64,000 nt of DNA, taken from positions 1-64,000 of the forward strand of contig NZ_JAGIAW010000007.1 of the NCBI RefSeq assembly GCF_017744655.1, read 5' to 3'. Made by a program: the position numbers and the translations under genes. This DNA comes from Devosia sp. (GTDB taxonomy: Bacteria > Pseudomonadota > Alphaproteobacteria > Rhizobiales > Devosiaceae). A model generated the notes under the pieces. It did not search any database. It was not told the DNA's origin and saw nothing but the letters and a program-made list of their open reading frames with translations. Below are positions 35,004 to 43,587 of the stretch, in pieces (within the stretch, counting starts at the first letter, position 1; each line of letters starts with the position of its first letter).

Positions 35004-35612
35004 ATGATCCGCACGCTTTTGACTACTACGGCCGTTGCCGTGCTCATGGGTACTGCTGCTATTGCTCAGGAAGCGCCCGCACCCGCCCCGACTGATGCGC
35101 CGGCGACCACAACTGAAGCCCCTGCGGCTGAAGTTCCTGCCGCCCCGCTTGATACCGGTGCTGCGCAGACCACCGACGTCCACGAGCCTTGGGACATGTC
35201 GGCCGGCTATGTTGCCGCTGATACGGATAATCTTGGTACGCGCCTGATCGGCCAGCCGGTCTATTCGAGCGCCGGTGACGATGCCGAAGAGATCGGTTCA
35301 ATCAGCGATCTCGTCTTTTCTGAAGGCGGCCAGATCGAAGCCGTTGTCATCGGCGTCGGCGGCTTCCTCGGCATTGGCGAAAAGAGCGTCGCCGTTGACT
35401 TCGACTCGCTCGAATTCACCCTCGCCGCTGACAATACCGAACGCTGGGTGCTGCCGACCACGGCTGAAGCCCTGACCACGGCGCCTGACTTCGTCTGGGC
35501 CGAAGATGAGCCGGTTGACGCTCCGGCAGCCGATGGCATGGCTCCGGCCGCACCTGATGCCATGGCCCCGGCCCCCGATGCGATGGCACCGGCTCCCGTC
35601 ACCACGCAGTAG
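35004..35612 (+). CDS. PRC-barrel domain-containing exported protein
   Basis: The 202-residue precursor has a signal peptide (MIRTLLTTTAVAVLMGTAAIAQ), a Pro/Ala/Thr-rich segment (about 23-60), a PRC-barrel domain (about 75-150; GTRLIGQPVYSSAGDDAEEIGSISDLVFSEGGQIEAVVIGVGGFLGIGEKSVAVDF), and a C-terminal repetitive tail with several DAMAPAP units. The start at 35004 has GGAG 9 nt upstream. PRC-barrel domains are small beta-barrels involved in protein or RNA contacts; exported versions are common in Hyphomicrobiales but uncharacterised. A strong terminator follows. Confidence 0.85.
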   Translation: MIRTLLTTTAVAVLMGTAAIAQEAPAPAPTDAPATTTEAPAAEVPAAPLDTGAAQTTDVHEPWDMSAGYVAADTDNLGTRLIGQPVYSSAGDDAEEIGSISDLVFSEGGQIEAVVIGVGGFLGIGEKSVAVDFDSLEFTLAADNTERWVLPTTAEALTTAPDFVWAEDEPVDAPAADGMAPAAPDAMAPAPDAMAPAPVTTQ

Positions 35613-35666
35613 CATCGACGGAATTTTTCCCGATGGCCTTTGCTCACTGGAGGCCCACGGAAAGGA

Positions 35667-35692
35667 AAAGGCCCGCTTCGGCGGGCCTTTTT
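35667..35692 (+). terminator. Intrinsic terminator between PRC-barrel gene and fliJ
   Basis: Stem AGGCCCGC with GCGGGCCT around a TTCG tetraloop is flanked by A-run and T-run (TTTTT), so it can act for both the PRC-barrel gene on plus and fliJ on minus. Confidence 0.85.
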
Positions 35693-35707
35693 GTATTCTG
35701 AATGAGA

Positions 35708-36121
35708 TCAGCGGTTGCGGAAGCGCTGGCGAGCGATCTCGTCATATTCCTGCTGTTCGATCTTGTTCTGCTCGTCACGCTCGCGCTGATGTTCGCGCTG
35801 GTCGAGCAGTTCGACCTTCTTGAGGTCTTCGAGGGCTTCGGCCAGCTGATCCTGCGCCGTCTCGAGCTTGCCGCGCATATCGGTAGCGGAAGCGAGAAGG
35901 TTGTCGCGGCGCTGCAAGGCGGCCTTGGCAAACGTTGAATAGGCAAAATGGGCGACGTCAGAAATGCCGGTCTTGGTCTGCTCGATCTCGATCTGCTGAT
36001 CGAGTTCGGAAGCCATGCGCTCGAAGTCCGCGACCATCATTTCGATCTGCATGACCTGTCGGCGCTTTTCGTCGACATTGAACTTCTTGAGCCGAATGAG
36101 GCTCTCACTGCGCGATTTCAA
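35708..36121 (-). CDS. fliJ: Flagellar export chaperone FliJ
   Basis: The 137-residue protein is almost wholly helical coiled coil, as in FliJ, the central stalk of the FliI ATPase ring. The N-terminal LIRLKKFNVDEKRRQVMQIEMMVADFERMASEL and the highly charged C-terminal QREHQRERDEQNKIEQQEYDEIARQRFRNR fit the family. The assignment also rests on position: it is directly downstream of fliI on the same strand, 58 bp away, the usual order. Confidence 0.88.
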   Translation of the reverse strand: MKSRSESLIRLKKFNVDEKRRQVMQIEMMVADFERMASELDQQIEIEQTKTGISDVAHFAYSTFAKAALQRRDNLLASATDMRGKLETAQDQLAEALEDLKKVELLDQREHQRERDEQNKIEQQEYDEIARQRFRNR

Positions 36122-36179
36122 GACCTGTACTCCTTACACATCAAGTCAGTCTCCGAAAGAGGCCCCAAGCACACTCCCG

Positions 36180-37508
36180 TCAGACCTGCGCATCCGCCTC
36201 GGCGATGATCTCAGCAAGGCGTTCATAGCCCTCGGCGATCGTCGACGTCTCCTCCCGCTGCTGGTTCAAAAACCCTTCCAGCTTGGGATTCACGGCGATA
36301 GCGCGGTCCACATTCGGATCTGACCCTTTGCGGTAAGCCCCCAGCCGGATCAGTTCCTCCATGTCCGAAAATATGGACATGAGCTCTCGCGCCCTTGCCA
36401 GAACCGGCCGAACCTCGGTCGGTACGCACCCTGGCATGGTGCGCGAAATGGACCGGAGCACGTTGACGGCGGGATAACGCCCCCGCTCGGCAATGCCGCG
36501 CTCCATCACGATATGCCCATCGAGAATACCGCGCACGGCATCGGCAATGGGCTCATTGTGATCATCACCTTCCACCAAAACGGTAAATAGTCCGGTAATA
36601 GAACCGGTAGAAGGCGTTCCAGGCCCCGCGCGTTCGAGCAAACGTGGCAATTCTGTGAAGACTGTCGGTGGATAACCCTTGGCCGTGGGTGGTTCGCCGA
36701 TGGAAAGACCGATCTCGCGCTGCGCCATGGCGAAGCGGGTGAGCGAGTCCATCATGCACAGAACCCGCAGCCCCTCGTCGCGCAGATATTCGGATAGCGC
36801 CAAGGAGATGTAGGCGGCCTGGCGGCGCATCAGCGCGGCTTCGTCCGAGGTCGCGACCACGACAATGGCGCGCTTGAGACCTTCTTCGCCCAGATATTCC
36901 TGGATGAACTCGTGCACCTCGCGGCCGCGCTCGCCGATGAGCCCGATGACCGACACGTCGACATTGGTATTGCGCGCCAGCATCGACATGAGCACCGACT
37001 TGCCGACACCCGAGCCGGCAAAAATGCCCATGCGTTGGCCTTCGCAGAGCGTCGTAAAGGTGTTGAGGGTGCGGACGCCGAGATCAAGGGGATCGCCCAC
37101 GCGCACGCGATCATGCGCGGCGAGCGGGGACTGGCGCAGTGGGTAGGATTTTGCGCCGCGCGCCAGGGGGCCCATGCCGTCGATCGGCTCGCCATTGGCA
37201 TTGATGACGCGGCCGAGCCAGGCCATGGAAGGATTGACGGCGCCATCGTGGCGCTTGAACACCGCCTTGCAACCCATGCGCACGCCGCCTAGCTCCCCGA
37301 AGGGCAGGCAGAGGGCGTGACCATCGCGAAACCCGATGATCTCGGCGGCAAGATGCCCGCCATCGCTGCCCTCGACCATGACGCGGCCGCCGACGCGCAG
37401 CTCGCGCACCGGGCCGACCACCTCGATCAGCAGCCCTTGAACCGATTTGACGCGCCCGAACACCTCGACATCGTCGATGGCGTCGATGGCCGATATGAGC
37501 GCCTTCAT
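36180..37508 (-). CDS. fliI: Flagellum-specific ATPase FliI
   Basis: FliI is the F1-beta-like ATPase of the flagellar export apparatus. The 442-residue sequence has the Walker [12 protein letters not shown], Walker [23 protein letters not shown], the conserved [25 protein letters not shown], and the family block [34 protein letters not shown]. The start at 37508 ([13 protein letters not shown]) is the family-typical beginning; the open frame upstream has no similarity. FliJ follows on the same strand. The promoter region is shared with the divergent ctrA gene. Confidence 0.96.
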   Translation of the reverse strand: MKALISAIDAIDDVEVFGRVKSVQGLLIEVVGPVRELRVGGRVMVEGSDGGHLAAEIIGFRDGHALCLPFGELGGVRMGCKAVFKRHDGAVNPSMAWLGRVINANGEPIDGMGPLARGAKSYPLRQSPLAAHDRVRVGDPLDLGVRTLNTFTTLCEGQRMGIFAGSGVGKSVLMSMLARNTNVDVSVIGLIGERGREVHEFIQEYLGEEGLKRAIVVVATSDEAALMRRQAAYISLALSEYLRDEGLRVLCMMDSLTRFAMAQREIGLSIGEPPTAKGYPPTVFTELPRLLERAGPGTPSTGSITGLFTVLVEGDDHNEPIADAVRGILDGHIVMERGIAERGRYPAVNVLRSISRTMPGCVPTEVRPVLARARELMSIFSDMEELIRLGAYRKGSDPNVDRAIAVNPKLEGFLNQQREETSTIAEGYERLAEIIAEADAQV

Positions 37509-37938
37509 GCTTGGTTCGGGCCTTTTGCTGACACAAATATGGTTTACGTCCCGCCTCCGAATCGGGGCCGGCGCGAATCGCAAGATAACCGAACATTAAC
37601 TTAAATTCGCTATTGGCTGAGCGTTCGGGCCGCTGGCGTAGATGGCGGAGCTTTGCGCCCAAATCACTCCCACATCAGTGAATGCACGAGTCGTCTGAAT
37701 CGCTTGTAGGCACTTCTTAACGTACTACCTTAAGAAATTTTCATCTATTTTTCTTAACAATTTCAAACACTTAAATTAAAATCACCCTAACAGTGTTTGC
37801 GTATTGCCGAAGCGAATTAAACTTTGTTAACTATTTGGGCTTAGGCTTCAGTCATATCCAGTAGGGTTGGAGCGTGGTGGTTGGACTTGTCATCCCACCA
37901 CGCGGGTTCCAGCAGGAACGAATGACAAGGGGAATATA
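37509..37938. promoter_or_regulatory. Shared fliI-ctrA promoter region with GANTC methylation sites
   Basis: The 430-bp intergenic region contains no gene. It has four GANTC motifs (37559-37563, 37575-37579, 37688-37692, 37697-37701), the recognition site of the cell-cycle methyltransferase CcrM. It also has an AT-rich tract (37720-37840) with several TTAA half-sites, including TTAA-N6-TTAAC near 37822-37836, close to the CtrA box apart from its spacing. In Caulobacter and its relatives ctrA is autoregulated and GANTC-methylation-controlled, so this is the expected kind of control region. Confidence 0.6.
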
Positions 37939-38646
37939 ATGCGGGTACTCCTCATCGAGGACGATAGCGCCACGGCGCAGAGCATCGAACTGATGCTCAA
38001 GTCCGAAAGTTTCAACGTCTACACCACCGATCTCGGTGAGGAAGGCGTCGATCTCGGCAAACTCTATGACTATGATATTATCCTGCTGGATCTCAATCTG
38101 CCTGATATGAGCGGCTATGAGGTCCTGCGGACGCTGCGCGTCGCCAAGGTGCAGACGCCGATCCTTATTCTCTCGGGCCTTGCCGGCATCGAAGACAAGG
38201 TGCGTGGTCTCGGCTTCGGCGCCGACGACTATATGACCAAGCCCTTCCACAAGGACGAACTCGTGGCTCGCATCCACGCCATCGTTCGCCGCTCCAAGGG
38301 CCATGCCCAGTCGGTCATCTCGACGGGCGACCTCATGGTCAACCTCGACACCAAGACCGTCGAAGTGCAGGGCGCCCGCGTCCATCTGACGGGCAAGGAA
38401 TACCAGATGCTGGAGCTGCTTTCGCTCCGCAAGGGTACGACCCTCACCAAGGAAATGTTCCTCAACCACCTCTATGGTGGCATGGACGAGCCGGAACTGA
38501 AGATCATCGACGTCTTCATCTGCAAGCTGCGCAAGAAGCTCAGCGTTGCCACCGGCGGCAAGAATTACATCGAAACCGTCTGGGGCCGCGGCTATGTGCT
38601 GCGCGAGCCCGATGAGGCTGATGTCTATAGCGAAAACGTCGCCTGA
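37939..38646 (+). CDS. ctrA: Cell-cycle master response regulator CtrA
   Basis: CtrA is an OmpR-type regulator that in alphaproteobacteria controls flagellar, division and methylation genes. The 235 residues comprise a receiver (1-118; acidic pocket EDD at 7-9, phospho-acceptor Asp51 in [12 protein letters not shown], conserved Lys in [10 protein letters not shown]) and a winged-helix DNA-binding domain (about 128-228; [52 protein letters not shown], then GRGYVL). The C-terminal SENVA resembles the ClpXP-recognised tail of Caulobacter CtrA. The start at 37939 (MRVLLIEDD) is conserved. Divergent fliI shares the control region; a strong terminator follows. Confidence 0.97.
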   Translation: MRVLLIEDDSATAQSIELMLKSESFNVYTTDLGEEGVDLGKLYDYDIILLDLNLPDMSGYEVLRTLRVAKVQTPILILSGLAGIEDKVRGLGFGADDYMTKPFHKDELVARIHAIVRRSKGHAQSVISTGDLMVNLDTKTVEVQGARVHLTGKEYQMLELLSLRKGTTLTKEMFLNHLYGGMDEPELKIIDVFICKLRKKLSVATGGKNYIETVWGRGYVLREPDEADVYSENVA

Positions 38647-38664
38647 TCTCAGGACGACCCAATC

Positions 38665-38697
38665 AAAGCCCCGCGCGACGCATCGCGCGGGGCTTTT
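38665..38697 (+). terminator. Intrinsic terminator of ctrA
   Basis: AAAGCCCCGCGCGA pairs with TCGCGCGGGGCTTTT, an about 14-bp stem with a four-base loop ending in a T-run, 20 bp after the ctrA stop. Confidence 0.9.
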
Positions 38698-38795
38698 GCT
38701 TTTCTGCCGCAAAATTTGTCAGACCCTGTCGAAACCACAAACGACCAGTCGTCGTCTCCATGAAGGCGCACCGATAGCGCCATGGGAGACTGGAC

Positions 38796-39668
38796 ATGAT
38801 GCGTTCGACAATTACTGCCCTGACCATGACACTCGCCGCCAGCGCCGGCGTGTTCGCCGAGGATGTCGCCAAGGGCGACTATGCCGACGTCAACGGCATG
38901 CGCATGTATTATGAGGTGTCCGGCTCCGGCGATCCGATCGTCGTGCTGCACGGCGCCTATATGAACATCCCGACCATGGGCGGCATCATTCCGGCGCTGG
39001 CGGAAAGCCACACGGTCTATGCCATCGAATTCCAGGGCCATGGGCGGACGGGAGATATCGACCGGCCGATCACCTATCCCAATCTTGCCAGCGACGTTGC
39101 CGCCTTCATGGATGCCGTTGGCTTGGAAAAGGCCGATATCTTTGGCTATTCCATGGGTGCCGCGGCCGGACTGCGGCTCGCCATCGACCATCCGGAAAAG
39201 GTCGACCAGCTCGTTGCCGCTTCGGTCAGCTATGACATGGAGGGCGCGCAGCCGGCTTTTCTCGCCATGATCCCGACCATGGTGCCCGAAATGTTCATCG
39301 GTTCGCCGATGGAAGATGCCTGGAAGCAATATGCCCCCAATCCCGAGGGCTTCCGCCCCTTTGTCGAGCGCATGATTGCGCTCGAGCACGAGCCGCTCGC
39401 CTGGGGCGACGAGGTCAAGGACCTGAAATCGCCGGTGCTGATCATTGCGGGCGACGCGGACATGATGACGCTCGAACATCTCGTGAGCATGTTCCGTCTG
39501 CTCGGCGGCGGCGAGCCGGGCGATATGGGCCAACCCTTGGGTGCTTCGCGCCTTGCCATCCTGCCCGCGACTTCGCACACGGCGGTGATCAATCAGGTCG
39601 ACCTGCTGATGGGTTTTACGGAGCCCTTCCTCAAGGGTGAAACGCCCAAGGGCATGTTCGATCAATGA
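38796..39668 (+). CDS. Secreted alpha/beta hydrolase
   Basis: The 290-residue precursor begins with a signal peptide (MMRSTITALTMTLAASAGVFAE). The mature part is an alpha/beta hydrolase: oxyanion motif VVLHGAYMNIPTM, nucleophile elbow FGYSMGAAAG (Ser about 117), acid in VLIIAGDADMMTLEHL, and a late His in ATSHTAVI. These triad positions are complete. It lies 82 bp upstream of the sigma-factor gene on the same strand and may belong to its unit. The natural substrate is unknown. Confidence 0.87.
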   Translation: MMRSTITALTMTLAASAGVFAEDVAKGDYADVNGMRMYYEVSGSGDPIVVLHGAYMNIPTMGGIIPALAESHTVYAIEFQGHGRTGDIDRPITYPNLASDVAAFMDAVGLEKADIFGYSMGAAAGLRLAIDHPEKVDQLVAASVSYDMEGAQPAFLAMIPTMVPEMFIGSPMEDAWKQYAPNPEGFRPFVERMIALEHEPLAWGDEVKDLKSPVLIIAGDADMMTLEHLVSMFRLLGGGEPGDMGQPLGASRLAILPATSHTAVINQVDLLMGFTEPFLKGETPKGMFDQ

Positions 39669-39749
39669 TCACACCTGCCGGGATCAGTCACTCCGGTCTT
39701 TTCCTCGTGCCACTTCGCTGGCAGATTTGCCCGCGATTTGGAGGGGCCG

Positions 39750-41015
39750 ATGAGCAATCGCCAAGAAACCGACAAGGCCATCGCGACCGTCTGGCGCGTC
39801 GAGCAGGCGCGGCTGATTGCCGGTTTGACGAGGCTGGTGCGCGACATTTCGCTGGCCGAGGAACTGGCGCAGGACGCCCTGATGGCGGCGCTAAAGCATT
39901 GGCCGGAAACCGGGGTGCCGCGCAACCCCGGCGCCTGGCTGATGCAGGCGGGCAAGCGCAAGGCGATCGACTATTTCCGCCACCGCAAGATGGCGGCGGG
40001 AAAGCTCCAAGAGGTCGGCCGCATCATGGAGGACGAGGTGCCGGACGCCGAAGCCGCCATCCATGACAGCATGGACGACGATGTCGGCGACGATCTCCTG
40101 CGCCTCATTTTCACGTCTTGCCACCCGATCCTGCCGGCCGAAAGCCGCGTTGCCCTAACACTGCGGCTGATCGGCGGGCTGACGACGGAAGAAATCGCCC
40201 GCGCCTTTCTCGCCAATGACACGACCATCGGCCAGCGCATCGTGCGTGCCAAGCGCACCATTGCCGATGCCGGCGTGCCCTACGAAGTGCCGCGCGGCGA
40301 AGAGCGGGTCGAGCGACTACAATCGGTGCTGGGCGTGCTCTATCTCATCTTCAACGAGGGCTATTCGGCAACGGCCGGGGAAGACTGGATGCGGCCACAG
40401 CTCTGCGAAGAGGCCATGCGCATGGGGCGTATCCTGGCTCGGCTGATGCCGGAGGAGCCGGAGGTCCATGGTCTTCTGGCGCTGATGGAAATCCAGCATA
40501 GCCGCGTCAATGCCCGTACCAATGCCAAGGGCGAACCGATCCTGTTGCCGGACCAGAACAGGGCATTGTGGGATCAGTTGATGATCCGGCGCGGCCTTGC
40601 CGGGCTCGATCGCGTCAATGCACTCAATGGCGTTGGCGGACCCTATGCGCTGCAGGCGGCGATCGCGGCCTGTCACGCGCGGGCGCGTCGGGCCAGCGAT
40701 ACGGATTGGCGGCGGATCGCATCGCTTTATGCCGTGCTGGTGGAAATCATGCCCTCGCCGGTGGTCGAATTGAACCGGGCCGTGGCAGTATCCATGGCCG
40801 AAGGGCCGGCGGCGGCCCTGCCTCTCGTGGAAGCCATCCGCGAGGGTGGCATGCTAGAGAACTATCACCTGCTCTATGGCGTGCGCGGCGACCTCCTCCG
40901 CAAGCTTGAGCGGCATACGGAAGCCAATCTCGATTTTCTGAAGGCGGCCGAATTGACGCGCAACGAGCGGGAGAGGGCTTATCTCCTCGGCAGGGCGGCA
41001 GAGGTGGCGGCCTAG
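39750..41015 (+). CDS. ECF42-type sigma factor with C-terminal SnoaL/TPR-like extension
   Basis: The 421-residue protein has ECF sigma regions 2 and 4 in its first 190 residues (SLAEELAQDALMAALKHWPETGVPRNPGAWLMQAGKRKAIDYFRHR, then LTLRLIGGLTTEEIARAFLANDTTIGQRIVRAKRTI). A long C-terminal extension (about 190-421, DUF6596/TPR-like) follows, with the family-typical LGVLYLIFNEGYSATAG, RLMPEEPEVHGLLALM, VVELNRAVAVSMAEGP and AYLLGRAAE. The start at 39750 has GGAGGGG just upstream. ECF42 genes usually lie beside a DGPF/YCII-domain gene; here an alpha/beta hydrolase takes that place. It ends with CTAG shared with the convergent regulator gene's stop. Confidence 0.9.
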   Translation: MSNRQETDKAIATVWRVEQARLIAGLTRLVRDISLAEELAQDALMAALKHWPETGVPRNPGAWLMQAGKRKAIDYFRHRKMAAGKLQEVGRIMEDEVPDAEAAIHDSMDDDVGDDLLRLIFTSCHPILPAESRVALTLRLIGGLTTEEIARAFLANDTTIGQRIVRAKRTIADAGVPYEVPRGEERVERLQSVLGVLYLIFNEGYSATAGEDWMRPQLCEEAMRMGRILARLMPEEPEVHGLLALMEIQHSRVNARTNAKGEPILLPDQNRALWDQLMIRRGLAGLDRVNALNGVGGPYALQAAIAACHARARRASDTDWRRIASLYAVLVEIMPSPVVELNRAVAVSMAEGPAAALPLVEAIREGGMLENYHLLYGVRGDLLRKLERHTEANLDFLKAAELTRNERERAYLLGRAAEVAA

Positions 41016-41383
41016 GCCGCCTCGATCCGGCTGAGGTCGAACTTAGCTTCGAGGCTATTCCGGTCGAACGGCTTCAGCATGTAGTCGTCGGCGCCTTCCT
41101 TGCGGGCAAGGGCGATGGCGCCGATGTCATGCTCGACCGTGCAATAGACGATGCGCGGCTTTTCTCCGCCGATATAGGCGCGCAGCAACTTCAGGAATTC
41201 GAGGCCGCTCATGATCGGCATGTTCCAATCGAGCAGGATCGCGTCAGGCATGTTCGCCTTGCACTTCTCGAAGGCTTCCTGGCCGTCTTCGGCTTCCTCG
41301 ACCGTGTAGTCGATATCTTCAAGAATACGACGCGCCACTTTGCGCACGACGGTGGAGTCGTCGACAATCAGGCAAGTGGGCAT
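41012..41383 (-). CDS. CheY-like single-domain response regulator
   Basis: This 123-residue stand-alone receiver has the complete active site: Asp pair at 8-9 (IVDDS), phospho-acceptor Asp52 (LLDWNMPIMSG), Thr in YCTVEH and Lys in LKPFDRN. It has no output domain. It lies 76 bp downstream of chpT on the same strand, so it may receive phosphate from ChpT. It is not DivK-like or CpdR-like in sequence, so its role in the CtrA pathway is unclear. Its stop codon overlaps that of the convergent ECF42 gene. Confidence 0.85.
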   Translation of the reverse strand: MPTCLIVDDSTVVRKVARRILEDIDYTVEEAEDGQEAFEKCKANMPDAILLDWNMPIMSGLEFLKLLRAYIGGEKPRIVYCTVEHDIGAIALARKEGADDYMLKPFDRNSLEAKFDLSRIEAA

Positions 41384-41459
41384 AACAAAGCTCCGGGCAG
41401 ACAGGCGCTGCCCGGACTATGCGCGGCAAGTGGTTTGGGAATGGTTAGCGAACTGCCAA

Positions 41460-42170
41460 CTATTCGCTGGCGGTCTCGGACTTGGCCTCTTCGGCCACCG
41501 CGTCTTCCTTGGCTTTCGGAATGGCGGTGAAGAAGAAAACGTCGGTTTCGATGCCGATATCGAGTTCCATATCGGTCATGCGCGCGAGAAGACCGGTATA
41601 GAAGGGCTGGATGCCGCGGGCGTCGACCGAGCCTTCTTCCGGCATGCCCGAGAGAAGGCCGGCGGAACCGGAGGGAACCAGGGTTTTCTGGCGCTTTTCC
41701 GGATCGCTCTTGGAATTGAACTCGAACTTTTCTTCGCCGGCCGGGCCGGTCACCTTGACGGTAACGAGGCCGCCACGCGGCACGGAACCGGCTGCGATGA
41801 GCAGCATGTTCATGAGGAGCTTGGCCTTGTGCTTGGGCAGGAGGATCAGCGGCACCTGCCAGTCGAGATCGGCCTTTTCGATATCGAAGAGAATGCGCGC
41901 GACACGCTCGCATTCGCGCGTGTCGATATCGGTGCCGGCCGTGGAAGAGGCGCCATAGGCGAGGCGGGCGAATTCGAGTTTTGCGCGGCTCTGCTTGGCG
42001 GCGCTGGCGATGAGGTCGCGCGCGCCTTCCGACATTTCGGCCTGCGAGGGATCGGCGAGGACTTCAAGCCCATTGCCGATGGCGCCGATTGGGTTGATCA
42101 GGTCATGGCAAACCCGCGAGCACAGCATCGCGGCGAGGTCCGTTGCCTTGAGCTCAATGATATCGGTCAT
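41460..42170 (-). CDS. chpT: Histidine phosphotransferase ChpT
   Basis: ChpT passes phosphate from the CckA kinase to CtrA and CpdR. The 236-residue protein has the phosphotransferase helix with His22 in LCSRVCHDLINPIGAIGNGLEVL, followed by a degenerate kinase-like C-terminal domain (LILLPKHKAKLLMNMLLIAAGSVPRGGLVTVKV) that does not bind ATP in characterised members. A charged tail (AEEAKSETASE) ends it. The start at 42170 (MTDIIELK) is typical; the frame is open a few codons upstream. The CheY-like regulator follows on the same strand. Confidence 0.93.
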   Translation of the reverse strand: MTDIIELKATDLAAMLCSRVCHDLINPIGAIGNGLEVLADPSQAEMSEGARDLIASAAKQSRAKLEFARLAYGASSTAGTDIDTRECERVARILFDIEKADLDWQVPLILLPKHKAKLLMNMLLIAAGSVPRGGLVTVKVTGPAGEEKFEFNSKSDPEKRQKTLVPSGSAGLLSGMPEEGSVDARGIQPFYTGLLARMTDMELDIGIETDVFFFTAIPKAKEDAVAEEAKSETASE

Positions 42171-42239
42171 CTTAGGTCTCCATGCCCGCCGAAGCGGTGA
42201 ATCAGTCATTTAGAGGATAAAGGGACGCGCGGCCCAGCA

Positions 42240-42737
42240 CTACTGCGTCGATAGCGTTTTGGACAATGAGGGCCAGTTTGCGGCGCCCTGGCGGGCGGCA
42301 GCATCGGGCGCGAGCAGGAATGCCTCGCGATTGGCTGCCGAATAGAAGAGGAAGAGGCGCTCCTTGAACACGGTATAGAGCCGAGGATCGGAATCCGAAA
42401 CGAAACCGCGCGCCATGCTCATCGCACCATGGCCACCATATTGGGGCGCATAGATTTCCGGGTGGCGCTTGAAAATCTCGAAATTGGCCTCGTTGGCAAA
42501 ATGCCAGGGCGCACCCATCCAGTAGAATTCATATTCGGGCTTGCCCGGCTGGGGTGCCGTCTCGGTGAAATAGGAGACGGGATCCATGCCGCCGATGGCG
42601 ATGCCGGTGAGCGGATCGGTGGTGATGTAGCTGACGACGGACTGGGCGATGGCGGGGGTAAAATGGGCAGAAAACGGCCCAAAAAGCGGCAGCACCACGG
42701 CGAACATGGTTAAGATTTGTTTAGAGGTTTGCTGCAT
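42240..42737 (-). CDS. YHS-domain exported protein
   Basis: The 165-residue precursor has a signal peptide (MQQTSKQILTMFAVVLPLFGPFSAHFTPAIA) and a YHS-like core: GIAIGGMDPVSYFTETAPQPGKPEYEFYWMGAPWHFANEANFEIFKRHPEIYAPQYGGHGAMSMARG. This YHS subtype is frequent in alphaproteobacteria and is often annotated as a YHS-domain (seleno)protein, probably periplasmic. No Sec codon is seen. It is divergent from eipA across 97 bp. Function is unknown; metal binding is a plausible inference. Confidence 0.85.
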   Translation of the reverse strand: MQQTSKQILTMFAVVLPLFGPFSAHFTPAIAQSVVSYITTDPLTGIAIGGMDPVSYFTETAPQPGKPEYEFYWMGAPWHFANEANFEIFKRHPEIYAPQYGGHGAMSMARGFVSDSDPRLYTVFKERLFLFYSAANREAFLLAPDAAARQGAANWPSLSKTLSTQ

Positions 42738-42834
42738 GATCGAAATCCAGGAACGGCACGTCGTCGGCGGTAAATTTGCCGCAAAGACCTTAATGTCTTC
42801 GTAACCACGCTGAGCCGCCCAAGGGAGATGATCC

Positions 42835-43407
42835 ATGTTCAAACGCCTGGCCAAAATCGGTGCCCTGTTGCTGGCGCTCGCACTGCCCGCCGCGGCACCC
42901 GCCCTGGCGCAGGGTTCGCTGAGCGATACCTATTCGGGTGAAGAGCTGGTTGAAAGCGGACACCAGTTCTTCGGCTCGGCCAGCCAGGGCCTTGCCTCCG
43001 TCGTCGAAAAGGCCGTGAGCCAGTTCGGCCTGCCCAATGGCTATATCCTCGGCGAGGAAGCCGGCGGCGCCCTGTTTGTCGGCGCCAAATATGGCGAGGG
43101 CAAACTCTATACCCGCAATGCCGGGGAATATTCGATCTTCTGGCAGGGTCCGAGCATCGGTTTCGACGTCGGCGGCGACGGCTCGAAGGTGATGATGCTG
43201 GTCTATAACCTGCAGACCATTCAGGACATTCTGGGTCGCTATCCCGGCGTCGATGGCTCCGCCTATGTGATCGGTGGCCTGGGCATGACGGTGACCAAGC
43301 GCGGCGACGTCGTCGTCGTGCCGATCCGTTCCGGCGTCGGCGCCCGCCTCGGCATCAATGTCGGCTATCTCAACTTCACCAATCAGCCGACCTGGAACCC
43401 GTTCTGA
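42835..43407 (+). CDS. eipA: Envelope integrity protein EipA (DUF1134)
   Basis: EipA is a small periplasmic beta-barrel protein. In Brucella it is CtrA-controlled and needed for envelope integrity. The 190-residue precursor has a signal peptide (MFKRLAKIGALLLALALPAAAPALAQ) and the DUF1134 core: LPNGYILGEEAGGALFVGAKYGEGKLYTRNAGEYSIFWQGPSIGFDVGGDGSKVMMLVYNL, then GVGARLGINVGYLNFT at the C-terminus. Nothing is missing compared with family members. A terminator follows. Its closeness to chpT and ctrA fits a CtrA-linked function, but this is inference. Confidence 0.92.
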   Translation: MFKRLAKIGALLLALALPAAAPALAQGSLSDTYSGEELVESGHQFFGSASQGLASVVEKAVSQFGLPNGYILGEEAGGALFVGAKYGEGKLYTRNAGEYSIFWQGPSIGFDVGGDGSKVMMLVYNLQTIQDILGRYPGVDGSAYVIGGLGMTVTKRGDVVVVPIRSGVGARLGINVGYLNFTNQPTWNPF

Positions 43408-43434
43408 CGGCAGGATGCATTGAGCGAATTGATG

Positions 43435-43460
43435 AGCCGGGGCTTTGTCCCCGGCTTTTT
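43435..43460 (+). terminator. Intrinsic terminator of eipA
   Basis: Stem AGCCGGGG with CCCCGGCT, a six-base loop and a TTTTT run lie 27 bp after the eipA stop. Confidence 0.88.
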
Positions 43461-43587
43461 CGTGACTCGTGTCCCGAAGCCGTTAGGGTTAATCTTCTGT
43501 GGAGATGGTCAGGATAAAACCTGAGCGGTAAATCGGAATATGGACGAGCCGGCTTTGCCGGGGCTGCTTGCAGCCGGAGTACACACG

